Source of the DNA: DAOUGC01 sp034429695
GTDB taxonomy: Bacteria; Chloroflexota; Anaerolineae; Anaerolineales; Anaerolineaceae
Direction of reading: 5' to 3'
Assembly: GCA_034429695.1 (NCBI GenBank)
Contig: DAOUGC010000202.1
Span: 1 to 32,959 of the forward strand
Length of the DNA: 32,959 bases
The translations under genes and the position numbers were made by a program. The stretch's first letter is position 1. The number at the start of each line of letters is the position of its first letter. Below, in pieces: positions 8,456 through 16,723 of the stretch. The notes below the pieces were generated by a model. That model did not search any database. It was given only the letters and a program-made list of their open reading frames with translations, and was not told the DNA's origin.

Positions 8456-9267
8456 TTCATTACCGTGACATTGTCAACGGGTTGCGCATGCTGGATGTTG
8501 ACCCGTATAAACCATTGATCGTCACCGCTTCAGCGGATGCATTTGGCGAAATTCGCGGTGGGGTGGAAACCCTGCTCGGCTCATTGCTGTCGGTTTTTGA
8601 CGCGGTCATGATGCCCACGTTTACTTTTTCGCCCATGCTGGTTCCCATGGTAGGACCCGAAAATAATGCCATGGAGTACGGTTCAGCCGGCAATGCCAAC
8701 CGCACTGCTGAGTTTTTTCGATCAGACCTGCCTTCTGACCCCAACATGGGTGAGCTTTCAGAAGCGCTGCGCAGGCACGAGGACGCACGGCGTTCGATCC
8801 ACCCGCTGCTGTCATTTACAGGCGTCAATGTTGATACCGCGCTGGATTCACAGACCCTGCAGGAGCCGCTGGCTCCAGTACGCAAGCTGACCGATGCCGC
8901 CGGCTGGGTGTTGCTGATGGGGGTGGATCACCGCCAGAACATTGCCCTGCATTATGCCGAAGCACTGGCAGGACGCAAGCAGTTTGTGCGCTGGGCGCTC
9001 ACCCGAAACGGTGTGCGCGAGTGTCCGCAAATCATCGGTTGTTCACAAGGTTTCGAGGCGGTTGCCCCTTACGTACGCTCCATCACCCATGAGGTGCAGG
9101 TTGGCGATGCCTGTGTGCGCGCGCTGCCACTGCAGGGCATGGTCAGCCTGGTTTCCGAGCTGGTACGCCGCCAACCGCAGGCGCTTTTATGCAATGACCC
9201 CGCCTGCGCCATGTGCGCCGCGGTGCGCCGGGCTGTCCCTGCCAGGCAGCGTCAGCCAGAGTTGTAG
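8452..9267 (+). CDS. AAC(3)-like N-acetyltransferase family protein
   Basis: A 271-residue protein of the antibiotic N-acetyltransferase family (aminoglycoside 3-N-acetyltransferase fold, acetyl-CoA dependent). The family hallmarks are visible: SIHPLLSFTG (His of the HP-S motif), AGWVLLMGVDHRQN and ALHYAEAL, where His and Glu form part of the acetyl-CoA/catalytic pocket. The C-terminal tail CNDPACAMCAAV adds three Cys in twelve residues, which could bind metal or be structural. Environmental members of this family often act on unknown amines, not aminoglycosides, so resistance should not be assumed. It is last in the 6981-9267 unit and overlaps the SDR-like gene by 4 nt, hinting at a shared small-molecule substrate. 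Confidence 0.82.
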   Translation: MIHYRDIVNGLRMLDVDPYKPLIVTASADAFGEIRGGVETLLGSLLSVFDAVMMPTFTFSPMLVPMVGPENNAMEYGSAGNANRTAEFFRSDLPSDPNMGELSEALRRHEDARRSIHPLLSFTGVNVDTALDSQTLQEPLAPVRKLTDAAGWVLLMGVDHRQNIALHYAEALAGRKQFVRWALTRNGVRECPQIIGCSQGFEAVAPYVRSITHEVQVGDACVRALPLQGMVSLVSELVRRQPQALLCNDPACAMCAAVRRAVPARQRQPEL

Positions 9268-9270
9268 ATG

Positions 9271-9279
9271 TGCTATACT
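9271..9279 (+). promoter_or_regulatory. Extended -10 promoter of the kinase-methyltransferase unit
   Basis: TGCTATACT is a perfect TGN plus near-consensus -10 (TATACT). It lies 25 nt before the ATG at 9305, giving a leader of about 18 nt. The -35 region is poor, as for the other extended -10 sites here. Confidence 0.55.
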
Positions 9280-9304
9280 CTTATCAGGTATATTAAGTTG
9301 AAAT

Positions 9305-10888
9305 ATGGCCCTGGATAATTCGCGCGTCCTCCTTGAACTGCTGTATAACATCAGCCGCGAGCTGGCAACCGCGGTTGATTTGCAAACCGTGCTCGACCGG
9401 GTACTATTTCTATCCATTAAGAATGTCGGTGCTGAACGCGGTACATTGATTGTGCTGGATGAACAGCAGAACCCCATGGCTGCAGCCATTCTATACCGCG
9501 ACCAATTCCTGGAATATGACATTGTCCAACTGCAGGACACCATCGATCAAGGCCTGGCGGGCTGGGTGTTGCGCACTCGTGAGGCTGCGTTGGTGCCTGA
9601 TACCAGTGTTGACCCGCGCTGGTTGCGCAAAGCCGACGATTCGGAGCGGCAGACGGGGGCAAAATCGGCCATCTGTGTGCCGCTGACCCACCGCGATCAC
9701 CTGGCTGGTATTCTCACCATTGTTCATCCAGACCCCAATACCTTCACACAGGAGCATCTGGCATTGCTGCAATCCATCGCCGACCAGGCGGGGATAGCGG
9801 TGTATAACGCGCGCCTGTACGACAGCCTGCAGGCTGCCACCCGCCGCTACCGTGAGTTGTTTGAGGACAGCATTGACCCCATTTTGTTGACCGATTTACA
9901 CGGCAGGGTGCTGGAAGCCAATCGCCAGGCATACCGCGTGACCGGTTATGAGGTAGGGCAGATCACCGGCAGCCTGGTCACCGGGTTGCACGTGGCTGAT
10001 ATGGAACGGCTGGGACAGCAATTTGAGAATGTTACCGCAGAACGCACCGTCTCTTATGAGTCTGATCTCCTCATTCCGGATGGGCAAAAGGTGCCGGTGG
10101 AGGTGTATGTCCGTCAGGTGCTGCTGGACAAGGGAGAGGTTTCGCTGCAATGGACCATGCGTGACATTTCAGCGCGCAAAGCGTTGAACTCCTTGCAGGA
10201 AGATCTGTCAGCCATGATTTATCATGACCTGCGTTCACCGCTGGCCAATATTGTTTCCAGCCTGGATATGATGGATACCCTGCTGCCGGAAGACAACAAC
10301 CCCATGCTGCGTTCGGTGTTCTCCATTGCCACACGCTCAACTGAACGCATGCAGCGTCTGATCAATTCATTACTTGACATAAACCGATTGGAGGCGGGGC
10401 AACCCATCGCCAATCGCAAACCGGTGGAAGTACCTGGCTTGCTGCATGAGGTTGTTGAGGCAATCCAACCGGTGATCGAAAGCAAGCAGCAGAAAGTTAA
10501 TATCAACCTGCCGGAGGGGTTTCCCATCATCAATGTGGATGTGGATATGTTGCGGCGGGTGTTGATCAATCTGCTGGAGAACGCCGCCAAATTTACGCCG
10601 GTGGAAGGCAATATGGAACTGGGTGGTGATGTTGTGGAGGGCGGTGTGCGCCTGTGGGTGCGCGACAGCGGCCCCGGGATTTCGCCTGAGGCCCAGCCGT
10701 ATATTTTTGAGAAATTTGTCCGTTTGCAGGCCGACCGCTTCCCCAAGGGCTTCGGGCTGGGGCTGGCGTTCTGCCGCCTTGCCGTGCAAGCGCACGGCGG
10801 GCGCATCTGGGTGGAAAGCCAGCCGGGCAACGGCAGTTGTTTTATCTTTACCTTACCGGTCGACGAAGCTCAAAATCGGGGAGAATGA
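9305..10888 (+). CDS. GAF-PAS sensor histidine kinase
   Basis: A 527-residue soluble sensor kinase with no transmembrane segment. Order: GAF domain about 10-170, PAS about 182-292 ending MRDISARK, HisKA with phospho-acceptor His307 in IYHDLRSP, and HATPase_c about 415-520. ATP-lid motifs are intact: N box NLLENAAKF (422-430), G1 VRDSGPGIS (452-460), G2 GFGLGLAFC (482-490). The predicted role is autophosphorylation in response to a small ligand or redox cue sensed by GAF/PAS, then transfer to a receiver encoded elsewhere; no response regulator is adjacent. Only 6 nt separate it from the next gene, so it heads a transcript with an MBL-fold protein and a DNA methyltransferase. Confidence 0.92.
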   Translation: MALDNSRVLLELLYNISRELATAVDLQTVLDRVLFLSIKNVGAERGTLIVLDEQQNPMAAAILYRDQFLEYDIVQLQDTIDQGLAGWVLRTREAALVPDTSVDPRWLRKADDSERQTGAKSAICVPLTHRDHLAGILTIVHPDPNTFTQEHLALLQSIADQAGIAVYNARLYDSLQAATRRYRELFEDSIDPILLTDLHGRVLEANRQAYRVTGYEVGQITGSLVTGLHVADMERLGQQFENVTAERTVSYESDLLIPDGQKVPVEVYVRQVLLDKGEVSLQWTMRDISARKALNSLQEDLSAMIYHDLRSPLANIVSSLDMMDTLLPEDNNPMLRSVFSIATRSTERMQRLINSLLDINRLEAGQPIANRKPVEVPGLLHEVVEAIQPVIESKQQKVNINLPEGFPIINVDVDMLRRVLINLLENAAKFTPVEGNMELGGDVVEGGVRLWVRDSGPGISPEAQPYIFEKFVRLQADRFPKGFGLGLAFCRLAVQAHGGRIWVESQPGNGSCFIFTLPVDEAQNRGE

Positions 10889-10894
10889 GGCATC

Positions 10895-11755
10895 ATGCAG
10901 GAAATTGCACCCAATATATTCATCGAGACCGCATATCCCGGCGTGACGCTCGGCGCGATCAACTGGCCTCATGGGCTGATTTTGATCGATGCGCCTTTCC
11001 GCGCCGATGATGTGCGTACATGGCGTTCCGCGTTGCTCAACCTGGGCGGCGGAGTGGACCGTATGCTGGTCAATTTGGACGCGCACCTGGATCGCACCCT
11101 GGGTACACGTGCCATGGAGTGCACCGTGGTGGGCCAGGAGCGCATGACCGAGATCTTCCGCAACCGGCCGGTGTCTTACAAGGGCCAGGGCGGTTTGACA
11201 GGCGCAGAATGGGAACTGTACAACGGCATTGGCTCGGTGCGCTGGTTGCCGCCCGAAATATCATTTACTGACAGCTTCTCCATTTACTGGAACGAAAGCC
11301 CGGCATTGATCGAACACTGTCCGGGCCCTTCCCACGCAGCGGTGTGGGTTTCGATCCCTGATCAGCAGGTGTTGTTCCTGGGGGACGCGGTGACGTTTAA
11401 TCAACCGCCTTTCCTGGCTCATGCCCATCTGCCCACCTGGATCGAGTTGCTCAACCGTCTGGCTTCTCCACAGTATCGCCACTGGATCATGGTCAGCAGC
11501 CGTGGGGGAATCGTCACGCAGGATGATGTGCGCAAAATGTTGCGCATGCTGGAGAAAGTGCAAGCCAGCATGGAAGCCCTGGCAGAGCGTCAGGCTGCCC
11601 CGGATGAAACCGCCGCTGAAGTGCCTGCTTTGATGCGTTCCTACAAGAACGATCCTGACCGCGCCGAGCTGTACCAGAACCGGCTGTTATACGGTTTGCG
11701 CCAGTATTACATTCGCACTTATCGCCCAACCGAAGCGGTTGATGGCGAAGAATAG
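10895..11755 (+). CDS. Metallo-beta-lactamase-fold protein with altered metal site
   Basis: A 286-residue MBL-superfamily fold. The strand-rich N-terminus (NIFIETAYPGVTLGAI... LILIDAPF), GPSHAAVWV (His147) and VLFLGDAV (Asp164) match family positions. The signature HxHxDH is replaced by DAHLDR (62-67), and the last ligand position reads SSRGG where GHG is typical, so three of the usual His ligands are Asp or Arg. The remaining Asp62, His64, Asp66, His147 and Asp164 could still hold one or two metals, so the activity may differ from hydrolases such as glyoxalase II, or be lost. The gene follows the kinase by 6 nt, suggesting a joint sensing function, possibly as a sensor or effector domain supplied in trans. 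I do not recognise a named family. Confidence 0.75.
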   Translation: MQEIAPNIFIETAYPGVTLGAINWPHGLILIDAPFRADDVRTWRSALLNLGGGVDRMLVNLDAHLDRTLGTRAMECTVVGQERMTEIFRNRPVSYKGQGGLTGAEWELYNGIGSVRWLPPEISFTDSFSIYWNESPALIEHCPGPSHAAVWVSIPDQQVLFLGDAVTFNQPPFLAHAHLPTWIELLNRLASPQYRHWIMVSSRGGIVTQDDVRKMLRMLEKVQASMEALAERQAAPDETAAEVPALMRSYKNDPDRAELYQNRLLYGLRQYYIRTYRPTEAVDGEE

Positions 11756-12929
11756 CCAGGCGCATCACATGGCTTCCACCACTGACCAACACCCTCAATT
11801 GCCGCTTAACCAGGTCATTCACGGAGACTGTGTGGATGTACTGGCGGGTTTGCCTGAAAAGTCGGTGGATCTTATTTTTGCCGACCCGCCTTATAACCTG
11901 CAACTGCAGCAAAATCTGTACCGCCCCAACATGACCCTGGTGGATGCGGTGGATGATGATTGGGATCGCTTTGACAGTTTCCAATCTTACGATAGCTTTA
12001 CCCATGCCTGGTTGAATGCCTGCCGGCGGGTGTTAAAGGATAACGGCACATTGTGGGTGATTGGTTCTTACCACAATATTTACCGCATTGGCAGCATTTT
12101 GCAGGATATTGGATTCTGGATGTTAAACGACATCCTGTGGATCAAGGTGAACCCCATGCCCAACTTCAGGGGGGTGCGTTTTGCCAATGCCCACGAAACG
12201 CTGTTATGGGCGGCAAAACAAAAAGGCTCACGCTATACCTTCAACCACTTCGCCATGAAGGCACTGAATGAAGACAAGCAAATGCGTTCCGACTGGTTGT
12301 TGCCGATTTGTTCGGGTCAGGAACGCCTGAAACAGGATGGAAAAAAAGCACATCCAACCCAAAAGCCGGAAGCCCTGCTGTACCGGGTGCTGCTCTCTTC
12401 GTCCAACCCAGGGGATGTTGTGCTGGATCCCTTCTTTGGAACCGGCACCACAGGCGCAGTGGCAAAAAAGCTGCACCGCAGGTACATTGGCATAGAACGG
12501 GACGAAAATTACGTCAACCTTGCCCGCGAACGGCTCTCGGCGATCACGCCTGAATTGTTCCAGGAGAACACCTTTGATGTATCTGACCGCCGCAGGCAGG
12601 CGCCGCGCGTGGCTTTTTCCACACTGCTGGAATACGGCCTGGTTTCACCCGGACAGCCGTTGTTCTTCAAGCCCAACCCATCATTGATCGCGCATATCCG
12701 TCCGGATGCCAACCTGAGCATGGACGGCATGGTGGGTTCCATCCATACCCTGGGCAAGCAACTGCTCAATGGCGCACCCTGTAACGGATGGGATAACTGG
12801 CTGTACATGTACAAAAATGGGGCTTCGGTGGACACAAACGTGTTGCGCGGAATGGAAAGCAATAACGAGATGCGCATAATTGATGATCTGCGCCAGCAAT
12901 ATCTGCATATGACAGGGCGGGTCGAATGA
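11742..12929 (+). CDS. CcrM-like adenine-N6 DNA methyltransferase (GANTC type)
   Basis: A 395-residue beta-class methyltransferase: the catalytic motif DPPY (48-51) precedes the SAM-binding motif DPFFGTGT (229-236). The core around it (DDDWD, GTLWVIGSYHNI, NPMPNFRGVRFANAHETL, KAHPTQKPE) is very like CcrM and HinfI methylases, which modify the adenine in GANTC. The C-terminal 285-365 region resembles the RAMA DNA-recognition domain of CcrM (LVSPGQPLFF... NGWDNWLYMY). No restriction endonuclease is nearby, so it is a solitary methylase, potentially epigenetic. The start is uncertain: ATG at 11742 overlaps the previous gene by 14 nt; ATG at 11769 is preceded by AGG, and TTG at 11739 is also open. 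The gene is last in its unit and is followed by a strong terminator. Confidence 0.88.
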   Translation: MAKNSQAHHMASTTDQHPQLPLNQVIHGDCVDVLAGLPEKSVDLIFADPPYNLQLQQNLYRPNMTLVDAVDDDWDRFDSFQSYDSFTHAWLNACRRVLKDNGTLWVIGSYHNIYRIGSILQDIGFWMLNDILWIKVNPMPNFRGVRFANAHETLLWAAKQKGSRYTFNHFAMKALNEDKQMRSDWLLPICSGQERLKQDGKKAHPTQKPEALLYRVLLSSSNPGDVVLDPFFGTGTTGAVAKKLHRRYIGIERDENYVNLARERLSAITPELFQENTFDVSDRRRQAPRVAFSTLLEYGLVSPGQPLFFKPNPSLIAHIRPDANLSMDGMVGSIHTLGKQLLNGAPCNGWDNWLYMYKNGASVDTNVLRGMESNNEMRIIDDLRQQYLHMTGRVE

Positions 12930-12984
12930 TCCGGCCATAAACAAATGTAATTGTCTTTCCGTTTAGAAAATGCTGGATCAATAT

Positions 12985-13018
12985 ACAGGCTGTCACCTTG
13001 TGTGACAGCCTGTTTTTG
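12985..13018 (+). terminator. Rho-independent terminator of the methyltransferase unit
   Basis: A perfect 12-bp stem ACAGGCTGTCAC / GTGACAGCCTGT, loop CTTGT, then TTTT. It ends the 9305-12929 unit just upstream of the next promoter. Confidence 0.9.
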
Positions 13019-13022
13019 GTTA

Positions 13023-13028
13023 TATAAT
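13023..13028 (+). promoter_or_regulatory. -10 element for the zinc-ribbon/PPC gene
   Basis: TATAAT, 74 nt before the ATG at 13102. A weak TTGTGT lies 19 nt upstream, inside the terminator stem. A second -10-like TATAAG occurs at 13052-13057. The start codon has a strong GGGGAGG site at 13091-13097. Confidence 0.45.
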
Positions 13029-13101
13029 ATTTTTGGGGGTGTTTCCAATATTATAAGCAATTTCATAGAGGTAGTGCTGCCAGGGTTGGCGGGGAGGACG
13101 T

Positions 13102-15645
13102 ATGTATTGTTCCTATTGCGGTGCCGAAAACGTGGCTGACTATGTTTACTGTCATAAGTGTGGTAAAAAACGGAAAGATATTCCCACCCCAACGGTGTCA
13201 CCTGAAACGCAACCGGCTGAAAACGAAAGCAAAAAGTCTCCATCCAGTACGGGCTGGATGGTGGCGGCGGTGGTGCTTGGTTTGATGTTGGTGGCGCTCC
13301 TGGTGGTTGCTGCCATTATGTTGTTCCCCAGGCTTAACCTGGCATCCCTTTTGCCAAAATATGGGGCAACATCCGAAAAGCTGTTTATTCTCGCCCAGGA
13401 TGGGCGTGACCAGCTAAGCTATTACCAGGTGCGCCCCGGTGAGAGCCTGGATGAGGTGGAACCGCTGGTGGATCGGGGTGATGGCTTTGAGAGTTACTAT
13501 TTGGAGCAGAATCTGAACTGGTTGGATATCTTCAACGGAGACTGGCAAACATCCACTTTCGGTATGTACCTGCCAGAGGATAATGGTCTGATACTGACCC
13601 ACCTGGATCGCGACACATATTATTTAAGTAGAGTAACGGCAAACAATGAGTTGCAACCTGTGCTCGATTCGGAAGTAATGCTGGTGCCCCTGGCTGTGCA
13701 TAATGGGGCAGTGGTGATCTACGAGAGTGAAGATGATGAAACCAATTGTTATTTGCTGAAACCGGGAGAGACCGAGGCGACCAGGGTATCCAAAGCTGAA
13801 AATTGCCTGATTTCACATGAAGGCAGTTGGTTGCTGGCTTCACGTTTCAATGATGATGAATCAACGGTGAGAAATATCTCATTGTCCGATGGGCAGGAAG
13901 TAAGCCTGCTCGACCGCGAACCGGATGTGGATGATCTGGGATACAGTCATATGGGGGCGCTGTTTTATTACGCTACCAGTGATGGAGACGAAAACCGATT
14001 GTTTGTTCTGGACGCAACCACCGGCAAGCGCATTGCCGAGAGCGATGTCATGATACAGCAGCCGATGGTCTATGACAACGGGGGTGACGCAATTGCCTAT
14101 TCCGTTCAGGAAGAGGACGGGTTGATCCACCTGTATGTGTTACAGGGTGAGGCATTTCAACCGGTGGCTGCCGGATTCTCCATTCAGGCGGATTTATCTG
14201 GCAACGGTCAATATTTGATTTATGTGGTGAAGGAAGATCAGGATGAGTTTTCGGCTCACCTGTATGATATTGCAAATGCCAATGACCAGGAACTGCTAAC
14301 CGGTGTTGATTTGTCGGTGATGGCCTTCAATTACAGGGATGATTATTTCCTGCTTACTGAGATTGAGGAGGATTGGGTTTCTGTAAACAGTGTCAGTTAT
14401 GCAGATGGCAAGGTTCACCCCATCGAAACATTTAATGGATTTGTTGATGTGGTGTATCAGAACCCAACCTCACCTTTTGTGTTCTTCACTGTATCAGAAG
14501 AAGGCAAATCGGCTCTTTACTATTCAGACTTAAAAGAGGGGGAACAGGATTATTTGATCGAAGATATGGCTGAGGTCAAATTACTCAATCTGTTTTCTGA
14601 TGGGCGGCAGGCCATCGTAAGTGCCCGTGAAGAAGACGATGACGACAGCATCCTGTATCTGGTTCCTGTAACTGAGCGCACGAAAATCACCGAACTGGAC
14701 GAGGCCTGGGATTTTCAGAATGCCGTGCCCGACCCGGCTGGACGCTACTTGTACTTCACTGCATTGGAAAATTCAGGAAAAGGTGATACCCAGGAAATCT
14801 CAGGCGAGGTGCGTCGTATTGATATAAAGGACATGGATAAGGCAGAAGTGCTGTATGAAGAGGCTTTTCTTGGTGATGTTTCATGGGGTGGGTTGTATGG
14901 CAATATTCATGAGGCCAACAGATATTATCCACATACGACATCCATTCCATGTCCATTGGCTGATGAAATGGGTATTGCAATGGAATTACAGGAGACCAGC
15001 CTTTCCGTTACAGAAGAAGGGTTGTGCATGGCGTTGAATGTGGAAGAACCCCAGGCACTGGTTTTCTTTGTGCCGGCCGATCCGGACAGACCCTATATGG
15101 AATTGCTGGATGCTGAAGGTACAGTGCTGGCGCGCTCTGAGTTGATTGCCGAAGGTGTGATCCTGCTGGCTGAACCAGTCTCTGCGGGTCAGTATTTTAT
15201 TCGCTTCTCCTCATCATCACCGATTGATTTTTCCGTGATATACGGAGCGGAAGTACCGGACCTGGATGTGTATACTGCCATTCCCATGAACATTCCGGAC
15301 GAATACAGCTCGGCTGTTACGGCGGATGATTACCATACCATTTCACTGAATGGCTCCGAATACGATTTCTACGGCCAGCTTTACCAGTTTGAAGGCAGGG
15401 CGAATCAATCCATTCGTATTCGGATTATTGCCCGTGATTATGGCTCATCGCTCGATTCGCACGTTTATCTGATTGATTCGGATTTTGAATTGATCGCCGA
15501 CGACGATGACAGTAATGATTATGACTCAGACCTGGTATATACCCTTCCGAGGGCGGGGACGTATTACTTTATCGTCCAGAGTCACGGCGGATCTTATGGT
15601 GACAGCAGTAATTATTACTACACCGTCGAGCTGACGGAATATTAG
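13102..15645 (+). CDS. Zinc-ribbon, single-pass membrane protein with PPC-like C-terminus
   Basis: An 847-residue protein. An N-terminal zinc ribbon (Cys3, Cys6, Cys17, Cys20) is followed by a short linker and one transmembrane helix (about 52-76, GWMVAAVVLGLMLVALL...), so the ribbon is cytoplasmic and the rest extracytoplasmic. Residues about 95-640 form repeated short beta segments with LYDIANAND, LFVLDATTGK and LYYSDLKEGE style elements, most likely a beta-propeller. The final about 100 residues (Asp-rich, YQFEGRANQSIRIRI..., TLPRAGTYYFIVQSHGG) resemble a pre-peptidase C-terminal (PPC) domain, and an earlier copy lies near 650-745. The function is unknown; the design suggests a surface or envelope sensor that binds ligand outside. 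Base composition is somewhat AT-richer than its neighbours. It is separated by 14 nt from the acetyltransferase, perhaps co-transcribed. Confidence 0.8.
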   Translation: MYCSYCGAENVADYVYCHKCGKKRKDIPTPTVSPETQPAENESKKSPSSTGWMVAAVVLGLMLVALLVVAAIMLFPRLNLASLLPKYGATSEKLFILAQDGRDQLSYYQVRPGESLDEVEPLVDRGDGFESYYLEQNLNWLDIFNGDWQTSTFGMYLPEDNGLILTHLDRDTYYLSRVTANNELQPVLDSEVMLVPLAVHNGAVVIYESEDDETNCYLLKPGETEATRVSKAENCLISHEGSWLLASRFNDDESTVRNISLSDGQEVSLLDREPDVDDLGYSHMGALFYYATSDGDENRLFVLDATTGKRIAESDVMIQQPMVYDNGGDAIAYSVQEEDGLIHLYVLQGEAFQPVAAGFSIQADLSGNGQYLIYVVKEDQDEFSAHLYDIANANDQELLTGVDLSVMAFNYRDDYFLLTEIEEDWVSVNSVSYADGKVHPIETFNGFVDVVYQNPTSPFVFFTVSEEGKSALYYSDLKEGEQDYLIEDMAEVKLLNLFSDGRQAIVSAREEDDDDSILYLVPVTERTKITELDEAWDFQNAVPDPAGRYLYFTALENSGKGDTQEISGEVRRIDIKDMDKAEVLYEEAFLGDVSWGGLYGNIHEANRYYPHTTSIPCPLADEMGIAMELQETSLSVTEEGLCMALNVEEPQALVFFVPADPDRPYMELLDAEGTVLARSELIAEGVILLAEPVSAGQYFIRFSSSSPIDFSVIYGAEVPDLDVYTAIPMNIPDEYSSAVTADDYHTISLNGSEYDFYGQLYQFEGRANQSIRIRIIARDYGSSLDSHVYLIDSDFELIADDDDSNDYDSDLVYTLPRAGTYYFIVQSHGGSYGDSSNYYYTVELTEY

Positions 15646-15659
15646 GAGCTGGATTGGGA

Positions 15660-16211
15660 ATGGAACACAACACAGCAGACCTGGCCGATTTTCGTCTGGT
15701 GCAATTGCGGTTGGATATGCGTCAGGACTATCTCGACTTTGTCGAAGAGATGTATGTTGAACGTCCAAACCGCTATGCCTGGGTACTGGAATCGGTGAAG
15801 GGGAATTATTCCGGGTATCTCAAACGTCTGCAGGAGGTGCAGGCAGGCATCAACCTGTTGCCGGGGCGTGTACCGGAGAGCATGTTCTGTCTGCAACACC
15901 GCTGCGGGCAATTGTACGGCACATTACGGGTGCGGCATCGTATTGATACGCCGTATCTCTCACAGGTGGCTGGCCATATCGGATATGATATTCGCCCGTC
16001 ACAGCGGCGAAAGGGATACGGGGTGCTTCAACTGGCTTTGGGTTTGGAGGAGGCGCGCAAGATCGGGCTGAAAAGGGTGATGATCTCGTGTAACGAGACC
16101 AACCTGGCATCCGCGCGCGTGATCGAAAAAAACGGCGGTGTATTTCAAAACCTGGTGGAAGATTCTGAAAGCCCGGGTGTGATGGTGCGTTGCTACTGGA
16201 TTGATCTGTGA
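15660..16211 (+). CDS. GNAT-family N-acetyltransferase
   Basis: A 183-residue protein with a GCN5-related acetyltransferase core in its C-terminal half: strand GHIGYDI, then the acetyl-CoA pyrophosphate loop RPSQRRKGYG (Q/RxxGxG/A type), helix ALGLEEARKIGLK, strand VMISCNE, and NLASARVIEKNGG, typical of the family end. The substrate cannot be told from sequence; it could be a small molecule, peptide or protein amino group. The ATG at 15660 was chosen; an in-frame TTG at 15654 has better spacing to AGGAG (15644-15648) and is a possible true start. The stop overlaps the GTG of the following ACT gene (GTGA, 16208-16211), so the two are translationally coupled. Confidence 0.86.
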   Translation: MEHNTADLADFRLVQLRLDMRQDYLDFVEEMYVERPNRYAWVLESVKGNYSGYLKRLQEVQAGINLLPGRVPESMFCLQHRCGQLYGTLRVRHRIDTPYLSQVAGHIGYDIRPSQRRKGYGVLQLALGLEEARKIGLKRVMISCNETNLASARVIEKNGGVFQNLVEDSESPGVMVRCYWIDL

Positions 16212-16633
16212 ACCCTGAAATTCCTCTTACCCTGATTATTATGCCCGACCGTCTGGGTGTGGCGCGATTCCCGGCTGATGTACCCCTGCCCGATGCCATT
16301 CTTCGGACGGTTGGCATGCCGCAAGCCGGGTTTGTCTCGATCACCTGCACTGGCAGGGAGCAGTCGGTTGTGGCACGAGAGGATTTGCTGACCAGTCTGG
16401 ATGGCGCCCAGGTGGAGGGCGGCTGGCGGGTGTTTGGGCTGGCTGGCCCGCTGGATTTTGCCCTGGTGGGCATCCTGGCGGATATCTCGGGGGTGCTGGC
16501 AGAGTCAGGCATTTCCATTTTCGCCATTTCCACCTATGATACTGATTACATTTTGGTCAAGGAGATCCGTCTGCGGGCTGCAAAGGCAGCCCTGGTTGCT
16601 GCCGGTTACCGGGTGACAGAGGCGGCGGATTAA
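16208..16633 (+). CDS. ACT-domain protein (probable small-molecule-binding regulator)
   Basis: A 141-residue protein with a tandem ACT-like layout: a first half (LTLIIMPDRLGVARF... GFVSITCTGREQSVV) and a second half with the hallmark FALVGILADISGVLAESGISIFAISTYDTDYILV (an ACT ligand-binding fold, here described by segments). It resembles the small stand-alone ACT proteins of the COG3603 kind. These usually bind amino acids and act as regulators. It begins with GTG, overlapping the upstream acetyltransferase stop, so it may sense the metabolite for that enzyme; this link is inference. It is the last gene before a bidirectional terminator. Confidence 0.83.
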   Translation: MNPEIPLTLIIMPDRLGVARFPADVPLPDAILRTVGMPQAGFVSITCTGREQSVVAREDLLTSLDGAQVEGGWRVFGLAGPLDFALVGILADISGVLAESGISIFAISTYDTDYILVKEIRLRAAKAALVAAGYRVTEAAD

Positions 16634-16677
16634 CGCATCGGGTTAGGGGGTGCGCGACCGGCAAACTGAAGAATCAA

Positions 16678-16703
16678 AAGACCTCCCTTCACGGGGAGGT
16701 CTT
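16678..16703. terminator. Bidirectional terminator between convergent genes
   Basis: A 10-bp perfect stem AAGACCTCCC / GGGAGGTCTT with a 6-nt loop. It is followed by ATTGTTT on the plus strand and by TTTTGATT on the minus strand, so it can serve the ACT gene (ends 16633) and the zinc-ribbon gene (ends 16724). Confidence 0.82.
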
Positions 16704-16723
16704 ATTGTTTACAGTAAGTTGGC

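Noticed and set aside
8452..9267. Aminoglycoside resistance gene
   Set aside because: Only family membership is visible; the context has no resistance cassette or mobile element, and environmental members have other substrates.
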